A DNA stretch of 51,793 nucleotides from Actinospica durhamensis (GTDB taxonomy: Bacteria; Actinomycetota; Actinomycetes; Streptomycetales; Catenulisporaceae). Positions 45,453 to 51,793 of this stretch are shown piece after piece (the first letter of the stretch is position 1; each line of letters opens with the position of its first letter). The translations under genes were made by a program, and so were the position numbers. The notes beneath the pieces were generated by a model. That model was not told where the DNA came from, made no database searches, and was given only the letters and a program-made list of their open reading frames with translations. The DNA lies in assembly GCF_018139695.1 (NCBI RefSeq), contig NZ_JAGSOG010000028.1:1-51793 (forward strand), written 5' to 3'.

Positions 45453-46337
45453 ATGTTCCAGGACTCTTATATGCTCACCGCGCTCGTGGCGGGCACCGGG
45501 ATCGCGCTGGCCTGCGGGCTGGTCGGCTACTTCCTGGTGCTGCGAGCGCAGGTGTTCACCGGCGACGCGCTCTCGCACGTGGCCTTCACCGGCGCGCTCG
45601 CCGCCCTGGCCTTCGGCATCGACCTGCGGGTCGGGCTGTTCGCCGGCTGCGTCCTGGTGGCCGTGCTCTTCGGCGCCCTGGGACGCCGGGGGCGCGCGGA
45701 CGACGTCGTGATCGGCAACGTGTTCGCGTGGATCCTGGGCCTCGGCGTGTTCTTCATGACGCTGTACACGACGAACCAGTCCGGTTCGGGCGACGGCGGC
45801 AACCAGACCGTGCAGGTGCTGTTCGGCTCGATCCTCGGCCTGTCCAGCAGCATGGCGGTGACGGCGTTGGCCATCGGGCTCGCGGTCAGCCTGGTGCTGC
45901 TGCTGATCGCGCGCCCGCTGCTGTTCGCCACCCTGGACGAGTCGGTGGCGGCGGCGCGCGGCGTGCCGGTGCGGCTGCTCGGCTACGGCTTCCTGGTGCT
46001 CATCGGCGTGACGGCGGGCGAGGCGACCCAGGCCGTGGGATCGATGCTGCTGCTGGGACTGCTCGCCGCCCCCGCCGGCACCGCCCTGCTGCTGACGGAT
46101 CGGCCGTACCTCGGCCTGGCCCTGTCAGCCGGGCTGGCCGTGGCCGACATCTGGATCGGCCTGCTGCTGACACATCTGGTGCCGCGCGCGCCCACGAGCT
46201 TCTGGATCATGACCGTCGCGGCTGTGACGTACGCGGCCGCGGTCGCGTACTCCCGCAGCGCGCGAGCCAAACGACGCGCGCCCGACAAGCCGGCCGATCC
46301 CGCCGAGTCCGCCACATCCAAGGAGGCCGCGGCATGA
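45453..46337 (+). CDS. Metal ABC transporter permease 2
   Basis: 294-residue ABC-3 family permease. YFLVLRAQVFTGDALSHVAFTGALAALAFG gives the family motif with the conserved GDALSH, and QAVGSMLLLGLLAAPAGTALLL is the coupling segment. It begins at the base after the stop of permease 1 and ends in an ATGA overlap with the methyltransferase-like gene. It keeps the GDALSH residues that permease 1 has as GHSIAV, so the two are functionally distinct halves. Confidence 0.92.
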   Translation: MFQDSYMLTALVAGTGIALACGLVGYFLVLRAQVFTGDALSHVAFTGALAALAFGIDLRVGLFAGCVLVAVLFGALGRRGRADDVVIGNVFAWILGLGVFFMTLYTTNQSGSGDGGNQTVQVLFGSILGLSSSMAVTALAIGLAVSLVLLLIARPLLFATLDESVAAARGVPVRLLGYGFLVLIGVTAGEATQAVGSMLLLGLLAAPAGTALLLTDRPYLGLALSAGLAVADIWIGLLLTHLVPRAPTSFWIMTVAAVTYAAAVAYSRSARAKRRAPDKPADPAESATSKEAAA

Positions 46338-47464
46338 CGCCCGGGCCCGACGCCGCCGACGACTACGTCCTGCGGCATCTCGCCGACGAGGCGGTGGACC
46401 TCACCGGAACGACCGTGGTGTTCGGCGATCGGACCGGCGAGCTCGTGCAAGGGCTGATCGCGCTTGATCCGCGGTGCCGGCCCGTCCTGATCACCGACTC
46501 GTACCTGGCCGGCCGCACCCCCGGCGCACAGGCCGCCACGCAGGTCCTGACCACGCAGGACGAGCCGCCCGAGCGGATCGACGTGCTCGTGGTGCGCGTC
46601 CCGAAAAGCCTGGCCCTGCTGGAGGATCAGCTCTACCGGCTCGCGCCGAGGCTGCATCAGGGCTCGATCGTGGTCGGCACGGGCAAGTCCACCGAGATCC
46701 ACACCTCGACCCTCACGCTGTTCGAGAAGGCGATCGGGCCGACGCGCACCTCACTCGCGGTGCGCAAGGCGCGGCTGATCTTCGCCACGCCGGAGCCGTC
46801 CGCGACCGCGACCGCACCGTCGAATCCCTGGCCACTGCGTTATGCACTGCCTGTGGATAAAGTTCTCGGCCCTGTAGCCGGGCGGACCGTGGTCAACCAC
46901 GCGGGCGTCTTCTGCGCCGACCACCTCGACATCGGCACCCGCTTCATGCTGGAGAACCTGCCCACCCGGCGTGGCACCGACCGCGTCGTGGACCTCGGCT
47001 GCGGCAACGGCGTGCTCGGCCTCGCGGCGGCCCTGGCGAATCCCGCAGCCCGCCTGACCTTCCTCGACGAGTCCTTCCCCGCGCTCGCCTCGGCCCGCGC
47101 GAGCTTCGCCGAGAACGTCCCGGTCGCGCAGTTCGAACAGGCCGAGTTCCTGGCCGGGGACGCCACCGAGCCACTGCGGCCGGCGAGCGTCGACCTGGTC
47201 CTGAACAACCCGCCCTTCCACTCCCACCGCGCCACCTCGGACGAGACGGCCTGGCGGATGTTCACCGGCGCGCGGCGGGTGCTGCGGCCGGGCGGTGAGC
47301 TGTGGGTCGTGGCCAACCGGCACCTCGGCTACCATGGAAAGCTCCGCCGCGTATTCGGGAACTGCGACACCGTGGCGGGCAACGCCAAGTTCGTGATCCT
47401 GCGTGCCACCGCCGCACCTGCCGCGCCCGCACGCGCCACCGGCGGCGCCGTCCCAGGGGAGTGA
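46334..47464 (+). CDS. RlmG/RsmC-like rRNA guanine methyltransferase
   Basis: 376-residue SAM-dependent methyltransferase made of a degenerate N-terminal methyltransferase fold (~1-170) and an active C-terminal one (~175-365). Motif I is VVDLGCGNGVLGLAA and the catalytic motif is NPPFHSHR, typical of N2-guanine methylation of rRNA. RlmG (23S) and RsmC (16S) share this arrangement and cannot be told apart with certainty here. The ATG overlaps the permease stop (ATGA), so the gene is translated with the metal-uptake operon. Confidence 0.88.
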   Translation: MTPGPDAADDYVLRHLADEAVDLTGTTVVFGDRTGELVQGLIALDPRCRPVLITDSYLAGRTPGAQAATQVLTTQDEPPERIDVLVVRVPKSLALLEDQLYRLAPRLHQGSIVVGTGKSTEIHTSTLTLFEKAIGPTRTSLAVRKARLIFATPEPSATATAPSNPWPLRYALPVDKVLGPVAGRTVVNHAGVFCADHLDIGTRFMLENLPTRRGTDRVVDLGCGNGVLGLAAALANPAARLTFLDESFPALASARASFAENVPVAQFEQAEFLAGDATEPLRPASVDLVLNNPPFHSHRATSDETAWRMFTGARRVLRPGGELWVVANRHLGYHGKLRRVFGNCDTVAGNAKFVILRATAAPAAPARATGGAVPGE

Positions 47465-47479
47465 AGGACACTGAGCTCG

Positions 47480-48052
47480 ATGCCACCGTCGGCACCGGTC
47501 GTGCGGTTCAGCGTGGACACGCCGCTGCCGTCGGGCCGGATCCGGGTCGCGGCGAGCGAGAACGGGGTGCTGTGGGCGGCCTTCCACGAGGATGACACGG
47601 TCCTGCTTCCGGAAGGCCTCGACCTGGCGGACATATCCGCGGACCGGCGCGCGGCGATGGTGGCCGAGCGCTACGCGGACTACTTCGCCGGCCGCCGCCG
47701 CGGGCTCGAGCTGCCGATCGACTGGAGCCTGACCAGCGGCCTGCAGCGCAGAGTGCTGCAATGCCTCTACGGCACCGTCGGCTACGGCGAGACCGTCACC
47801 TACGGCGAACTGGCCGAACGCTGCGGTGCCTTCGACGCCGAGGCGGCCCGCGGCCCGGCCGCACGTATCGTCGGCACCCTCATGGGCACCACCCCGATCG
47901 CGATCCTGATCCCGGCCCACCGCGTCGTCGCCGCGGACGGGCTCGGCGGTTTCGGCGCGGGACCCGACGCGCTGCCCACCAAGCGCTGGCTGCTCACTCT
48001 CGAGGGCAGCCTCGCGCCGACCCTCGACTGGGACGGCCCGGACCCGGCCTAG
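47480..48052 (+). CDS. Alkyltransferase-like protein (Ogt/MGMT homologue without active-site Cys)
   Basis: 190-residue homologue of methylated-DNA--protein-cysteine methyltransferase. The N-terminal domain (~1-80) and C-terminal DNA-binding domain are both present, with YGETVTYGELAERCG and GGFGAGPDALPTKRWLLTLEG. The methyl-acceptor motif PCHRV is replaced by PAHRV (145-149), so Ala146 stands where the nucleophilic Cys should be. It therefore cannot repair O6-alkylguanine by transfer and fits the ATL proteins, which bind the lesion and hand it to nucleotide excision repair. It lies 15 bp after the methyltransferase gene. Its TAG and the TAG of the convergent next gene share the tetranucleotide CTAG. 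Confidence 0.88.
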   Translation: MPPSAPVVRFSVDTPLPSGRIRVAASENGVLWAAFHEDDTVLLPEGLDLADISADRRAAMVAERYADYFAGRRRGLELPIDWSLTSGLQRRVLQCLYGTVGYGETVTYGELAERCGAFDAEAARGPAARIVGTLMGTTPIAILIPAHRVVAADGLGGFGAGPDALPTKRWLLTLEGSLAPTLDWDGPDPA

Positions 48053-48690
48053 CCTTCCCGGCTCTCCCGGTTCTTCTGCGCCGCGCGCACCGCGTTCGCG
48101 TGCTCCTCGAAGCCGTCGTGCGAAAGGCCGGCGACCACCCCGTCCACATCCGCGGCGGAACGGTTCTGGCTGTACTTTGCCTTCGCCTCGATCCGCTTGA
48201 TCAGCACCTCCACGCCGACGATCGCCCGCAGCTGACCGGCGATGAAGTCCTCCGGCGCGTCGGACACGGCCCACGGCCGCTCCCGCCCGGCCTCGTACTT
48301 CTCGGTCAGCCGCCGCACCAGCGACCCCACCCACTCCGGATCGTCGTGCACGACGAAGGTTCCGTGCACGTGGACGGTGAGGTGGTTCCAGGTGGGCACG
48401 ACCCGTCCGTGCTCGGCCTTCGAGGCGTAGTAGGACGGCGTGATGTAGCCCTGCTCCCCGTGCGCGATCACCAGCGCGTCGCCGATCGCCGGGCGCTTCC
48501 ACTGCTCGTTGTTCCTGGCCACGTGGCCGAGCAGCGCGCCGTGTTCGCCGCGCGTCGGATCGAACAGCAGCGGCAGGAAGGTGGAATCCATCCCGTCGGC
48601 GGTGATCGTGACGAGGTCTGCGGCGCCGAGATTCGTCAGCAGCTCGGCGACGGCGTCCTGCTCGAGCGCGAAGTGCGCAGGTACATACAT
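48049..48690 (-). CDS. PaiB-like FMN-binding protein
   Basis: 213-residue member of the FMN-binding/PaiB (negative transcriptional regulator) family, a split-barrel flavoprotein. Signatures are MYVPAHFALEQ at the start, GHVARNNEQWK, GYITPSYYASKAEHGRVVPTWNH and the C-terminal VEVLIKRIEAKAKYSQNR. The name comes from a B. subtilis regulator, but most members probably act as flavin- or heme-related oxidoreductases. It starts 2 bp after the MFS stop and is likely cotranslated. Confidence 0.92.
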   Translation of the reverse strand: MYVPAHFALEQDAVAELLTNLGAADLVTITADGMDSTFLPLLFDPTRGEHGALLGHVARNNEQWKRPAIGDALVIAHGEQGYITPSYYASKAEHGRVVPTWNHLTVHVHGTFVVHDDPEWVGSLVRRLTEKYEAGRERPWAVSDAPEDFIAGQLRAIVGVEVLIKRIEAKAKYSQNRSAADVDGVVAGLSHDGFEEHANAVRAAQKNRESREG

Positions 48691-48692
48691 GA

Positions 48693-50003
48693 TCACATCG
48701 TACTTTGGGTGGCCAGCTCGGCGACAGGCTCGGCGACGATCTCGGGTGCGGGCTCGGAGGCGGCCTCGGGTGCGGGCTCGGGGACGGGCTCGACCGCCGG
48801 GTCCGGCGCCGCAGCCGGCCTGATCAGCAGCATCGCGGCGCACACCGCCATCGTCACGGTGATCGCGAGCAACAGGACGCGGTAGTCGACCACTGCGATC
48901 AGCCACGTCCCGGCCGCGATCGACAGCGACTGCGGGGCGAGCACCGCCATCGTCCAGGCCGAGTTCACCCGCCCCTGCAACGCGGACGGGGTGTGCACCT
49001 GCGCCGCCGTGCTCAGCCCCACGACCAGCCAGACCAGGCCGAACCCGTCGCCGATCGATCCGCACAGGCACAGCGCGGTCGAGTCGGTCATGTAGAACAA
49101 GGACGCGATCCCGAAGGCCCCGAGGGCCAGCCCGACCACCCGCGCCACGCCGAGTCGGCGCAGCAGCAACGAGGCGACCAGCCCACCGCCCGCCGCCGCG
49201 GCGCCCTGGACGGTGTTGAGCACGCTCAGGAACGCGGGCGAGCGATGCAAGCCCTGATCGACCACTGCGAAGATCACCGTCTCGGTCAGCCCGATGACCG
49301 CGAACGCACAGCCGGTCACCAGCGTGACCTGGAACAGCAGCGGCACCGAGCGGATGTGCCGGAAGCCCGCCGTCACCTCGGCACGGAAGGAGCTGCCGCG
49401 GCCGCCGTGATCGGCATGGTCCGCCCGCCGCTTGCCCTCATCCAGCCTGATCGTCACCAGTGCCACGATCGCCGCCACGAACGTGGCGCTGTCCAGGATC
49501 GCGACCACGCCGCCGCCCACCGCCACGAACAAACCCGTGCCGACCAGCGGCGCCGCGACGCGCAGGGCCTGGGTGACGCTCTGCAGCATGGCGTTGCCCG
49601 CGGCGGCCTGTTCGTCACCCAGCAGGGATTTGCGCAGTCCCGCGCCCGCGCTGCTCAGGATGCCGGAGGCGAGCCCGTACCCGAACGCGACCGCGTAGAT
49701 GATCCACAGCTGGTCGCGCCCGTGCACGGCCAGCAGCGCGAGCACCACGACTCCGGCGACCGCGTTCGTCGCGATGAGCAGCGGCCGACGCCGCACTCGA
49801 TCCGCCAACTGCCCGACGAGCGGGCCGAGGAAGGCCGGAAGCCCCAGCGCCAGGAAGACGGCGCCGGCCGCGGAGTCGCTGTTCGTCAGCTCCTTGGCCC
49901 AGATCCCGAGCATCAGGTAGAGCGCCGCGTCACCGAAGCTCGAAAGCGCCTGCCCCGCAAGCAGTCTGCGGAAGCGCGGATCCGCGAGCGGTCCGCTGCT
50001 CAT
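48693..50003 (-). CDS. MFS exporter, DHA3/EntS-like
   Basis: 436-residue membrane protein of the MFS_3 group (enterobactin- or macrolide-efflux-like). Helix 1 reads FRRLLAGQALSSFGDAALYLML, the loop after helix 2 has LADRVRRRPLLIATNAVAG (motif A region), and about 12 helices can be traced. A Pro/Glu/Ala-rich cytosolic tail of about 40 residues (PEPAPEAASEPAPE) follows the last helix. The ATG overlaps the regulator stop (ATGA). Substrate unknown; control by the ArsR-like protein is likely. Confidence 0.9.
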   Translation of the reverse strand: MSSGPLADPRFRRLLAGQALSSFGDAALYLMLGIWAKELTNSDSAAGAVFLALGLPAFLGPLVGQLADRVRRRPLLIATNAVAGVVVLALLAVHGRDQLWIIYAVAFGYGLASGILSSAGAGLRKSLLGDEQAAAGNAMLQSVTQALRVAAPLVGTGLFVAVGGGVVAILDSATFVAAIVALVTIRLDEGKRRADHADHGGRGSSFRAEVTAGFRHIRSVPLLFQVTLVTGCAFAVIGLTETVIFAVVDQGLHRSPAFLSVLNTVQGAAAAGGGLVASLLLRRLGVARVVGLALGAFGIASLFYMTDSTALCLCGSIGDGFGLVWLVVGLSTAAQVHTPSALQGRVNSAWTMAVLAPQSLSIAAGTWLIAVVDYRVLLLAITVTMAVCAAMLLIRPAAAPDPAVEPVPEPAPEAASEPAPEIVAEPVAELATQSTM

Positions 50004-50569
50004 ATCGCGCCTTCACCCGAAGGCGGCACCGCCACCGTGGTCGCGCTGAACAGCCGCACGTGCTGCGCGCCCTCCGGCCGCAGCGAGGCGTCGGCGTCGC
50101 GCGCGGCGTACCGGTACGCGATCTCCGTCAGCTGCGTCTTGATCTCGCGCATCTCCTCGGCGGTCAGCCACATCGAGGATCCGAGGACGCAGCTCGCCTC
50201 GCGCCACTCCGGAGTCAGGCGACTGCGCTGCCGCGCACGCTGCCGGATCCGCCCGAACTCGTGCTCCAGGAACGCCTCCACCGCGGCCTCGGCGGCGAGT
50301 TCCCCGTCCAGGTCCAGGTCATCGCCGCCGATCCGCTGCTCCTGCCCGGTCAGCTGCCACGGCTTCTCCCGCCCCGAGCGGTCGGGAGATGCCTCGACGT
50401 AGCCGTACTTGGCCAGAATGCCCAGGTGGTACGCGCAGCTGGCCACGCTCTCCCCGGTCAGTTCCGCGCACCGCGTGGCCGTCGCGCTCCCCTCCCGCTC
50501 CAACACGTCCATCAGCGTCCACCGGAGCGGGTGTGCCAGCGCGCGCAGTGCCTGAGGGTCAGTACTCAT
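50000..50569 (-). CDS. ArsR-like winged-helix regulator
   Basis: 189-residue transcription factor. ALRALAHPLRWTLMDVLEREG, then TATRCAELTGESVASCAYHL, forms the N-terminal winged helix of the HTH_20/ArsR class. The C-terminal ~100 residues (ending LFSATTVAVPPSGEGAI) are helical and probably sense a ligand or mediate dimerisation. It leads the regulator-exporter-PaiB operon. The ATG at 50569 gives STDPQALRALAHPL; a TTG at 50590 directly follows AAGGAG, which lies inside the palindrome, and could be the true start. Confidence 0.88.
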   Translation of the reverse strand: MSTDPQALRALAHPLRWTLMDVLEREGSATATRCAELTGESVASCAYHLGILAKYGYVEASPDRSGREKPWQLTGQEQRIGGDDLDLDGELAAEAAVEAFLEHEFGRIRQRARQRSRLTPEWREASCVLGSSMWLTAEEMREIKTQLTEIAYRYAARDADASLRPEGAQHVRLFSATTVAVPPSGEGAI

Positions 50570-50587
50570 GGCGCCAGCGTACGCGCT

Positions 50588-50627
50588 CAAGACTCCTTAA
50601 TCAAGAAGTCTTGATTAAGGAGTCTTG
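50588..50627. promoter_or_regulatory. 40-bp palindrome upstream of ArsR-like gene (operator)
   Basis: Positions 50588-50606 are exactly complementary to 50609-50627, with 2 bp (AG) between. The arms are AT-richer than the surroundings (TTAATCAAGA within). The right arm covers the end and stop codon of the nucleotidyltransferase gene; the left arm ends 18 bp before the ATG of the regulator and carries its AAGGAG. It is most likely the autoregulatory operator; as RNA it would also form a hairpin that hides AAGGAG. Confidence 0.75.
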
Positions 50628-51430
50628 TCCAGAAGAAACAGCAGGTCATCGCTCCAGGAGTCGAGAACCTCGCCATGCCCCTGCGCCCGCGCAGAGCGCT
50701 CGATCGCCGCGAAGAACAAGCGCTGCGTGCCCGGATCCGCGTCCGCCAGAATCCGTTCCATCCCGTCGAACAGCACCGGCGCCGCCCAGCACTCCCCGTC
50801 CAACGGCCGCTGCGCGAGCTCCCACTCCAGGTACTTGTTGTAAGGCCGGATGCGACGCTGCAGCGCGAAGGCCAAGGTCAGCAGCCAGGGAACGGTGTCC
50901 GCGGCATCGAGCCGAGCCGCCGCCAGCCGCCCGTCCCGATGGTTCTTCAGCGACCGGTACACGGAATTCGTATACGCATCCAAGTGATCGACGACCCGCC
51001 GACGGGCGTCCGCCTCGCTCAGCACCGCCTTGCGCACAACGAGCTCGCCGATCAACCCGCCGGCCCGGTCAAGCACCACCTGCGCTCCCACGAACGCATA
51101 GCCGTCCCACGAAGCCGGATGCGTCGGCATCGCATAGTCGTGGAACTCGGCAAGCCGAAGAACGTTGAGATCCAGCTGAGCCGAGCGAAAGCCGGAGAGC
51201 CCCAGGAGTGAGGCGGCGTCGGAGTCGGTGCCGGATGCGTCGTCGTCCTCGACCACGACGTAGACGTCGTAGTCCGACCGCACGGTAGCCATCCCCGCCC
51301 GAGCCGCCGACCCCGTGAGCACCACCCCCACCACGCGCGCGTCGTCGCCGGCGGCGCGCAGGAAGGCATCGAAGACACCGCGGGCCGACAGGCCGGCGGG
51401 AAAGGACTGCATGAAGTGATCGAGCGTCAT
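50615..51430 (-). CDS. Nucleotidyltransferase-domain protein
   Basis: 271-residue protein with a pol-beta/kanamycin-nucleotidyltransferase-like fold. VVGVVLTGSAARAGMATVRSDYDVYVVV gives Gly40-Ser41 and the metal-binding Asp53 and Asp55. The C-terminal part is helical with RRRIRPYNKYLEWEL-like residues seen in aminoglycoside-type nucleotidyltransferase relatives, but no specific substrate can be assigned. The ATG at 51430 has GGAAG 6 nt upstream; a TTG at 51442 would add four residues. The last codons lie inside the palindrome at 50588-50627. Confidence 0.85.
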   Translation of the reverse strand: MTLDHFMQSFPAGLSARGVFDAFLRAAGDDARVVGVVLTGSAARAGMATVRSDYDVYVVVEDDDASGTDSDAASLLGLSGFRSAQLDLNVLRLAEFHDYAMPTHPASWDGYAFVGAQVVLDRAGGLIGELVVRKAVLSEADARRRVVDHLDAYTNSVYRSLKNHRDGRLAAARLDAADTVPWLLTLAFALQRRIRPYNKYLEWELAQRPLDGECWAAPVLFDGMERILADADPGTQRLFFAAIERSARAQGHGEVLDSWSDDLLFLLDKTP

Positions 51431-51577
51431 GTGATCTTCCAAGGGTGAACCGCACGCAGGCAGAACGCCGCGCGCTGTCGGATGTCTGAACCCTCGCCGC
51501 GCGGCATCCCACCGCGCGATGGATCACTTCGTCACGCCGCCAGCGTAGACCGCCGGGCCACTGATATGACACAACGT

Positions 51578-51618
51578 CGAAGGCCCGGCCGGGAGATCAT
51601 CTCCGGGCCGGGCCTTCG
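51578..51618. terminator. Terminator after tRNA-Gly
   Basis: Positions 51578-51597 pair with 51599-51618 (20-bp stem with one mismatch, minimal loop), starting 6 bp beyond the tRNA 3' end on the minus strand. Confidence 0.88.
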
Positions 51619-51623
51619 TACCG

Positions 51624-51694
51624 AGCGGGTGACGGGAATCGAACCCGCGCTGTCAGCTTGGGAAGCTGATGTTCTACCATTGAACTACACCCGC
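51624..51694 (-). tRNA. tRNA-Gly, anticodon CCC
   Basis: On the minus strand the 71 nt fold as a cloverleaf. The acceptor stem is GCGGGTG/CACCCGC, and the T-arm contains GGTTCGATTCC. The anticodon stem TCAGC/GCTGA encloses the loop TTCCCAA, giving anticodon CCC, which reads GGG. The discriminator base is T and CCA is not encoded. Confidence 0.96.
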
Positions 51695-51793
51695 ACGACC
51701 ACCGTCCGTCACCGGTGAACCGGTGGCGACTGCGTGTTGCGCCCGCTCAGGTTAGCAGATTCGGGCGGCGGGATGGGAGCAGGTTGGGGGGCG
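51695..51793 (-). promoter_or_regulatory. Upstream region of tRNA-Gly
   Basis: TAACCT (minus strand, 51757-51752) is a possible -10 for the tRNA, followed by an inverted repeat CACCGGT...ACCGGTG (about 51709-51725) in the leader. No clear -35 is seen. The window ends here. Confidence 0.35.

Noticed and set aside
46751-48502. Minus-strand open frame of about 583 codons across the methyltransferase and ATL genes
   Set aside because: It is antisense to two genes with intact motifs and overlaps the PaiB-like gene in another frame.

Overview
This 51.8 kb window is chromosomal DNA from a high-GC actinomycete. Nearly every codon ends in G or C. A BldC regulator, a DUF3073 protein, a maleylpyruvate-isomerase/DinB-type protein and an actinobacterial 16S rRNA 5' end are all present. 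The order purF-purM-DUF3073-valine dehydrogenase-bldC is the order I know from Streptomyces. The secreted proteins with repeated 'LDTR' modules and the overall divergence suggest a non-Streptomyces filamentous genus, perhaps Catenulisporales; that last step is only a guess.

Layout. 1-600: 5' end of a 16S rRNA gene (minus strand) and its leader/promoter. 600-6491: a divergent pair of large secreted beta-helix/PKD/LDTR proteins. 6577-13.8 kb: MarR regulator with a divergent MFS exporter, an XRE regulator divergent from a secreted PEBP protein, then a minus-strand run of GH10 xylanase, MFS transporter, leucyl aminopeptidase and MDMPI/DinB protein. 15.2-18.6 kb: small membrane protein, COG3541-type nucleotidyltransferase, DUF3626 protein and a CrcB-DUF190-CrcB fluoride-export unit. 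18.6-35.7 kb: the purine biosynthesis locus (purD, a degenerate M48-like membrane protein, purB, purC, purS, purQ, purL, a sterol-carrier-like protein, purF, purM). It is interrupted between the sterol-carrier gene and purF by two more paralogues of the secreted beta-helix family, enclosed by two strong hairpin terminators. 35.9-42.4 kb: DUF3073, valine dehydrogenase, bldC and the DEAH helicase hrpA. 42.5-48.1 kb: a zinc-type ABC uptake operon behind two Zur-like boxes, reading on into an rRNA methyltransferase-like gene and an alkyltransferase-like protein that lacks the active-site cysteine. 48.0-51.8 kb: an ArsR-like regulator, MFS exporter and PaiB-like flavoprotein operon behind a 40-bp palindrome, a nucleotidyltransferase and tRNA-Gly(CCC).

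How the genes work together. The pur genes encode most of the route from PRPP to AICAR/AMP precursors; PurS, PurQ and PurL form the three-part FGAM synthase and their genes overlap. CrcB-DUF190-CrcB should make a two-subunit fluoride channel. The ABC genes form one four-component metal importer with two different permeases. The four beta-helix proteins form a secreted family of unknown ligand and are the least explained part of the window. No CRISPR array, insertion sequence, integrase or prophage gene was seen.
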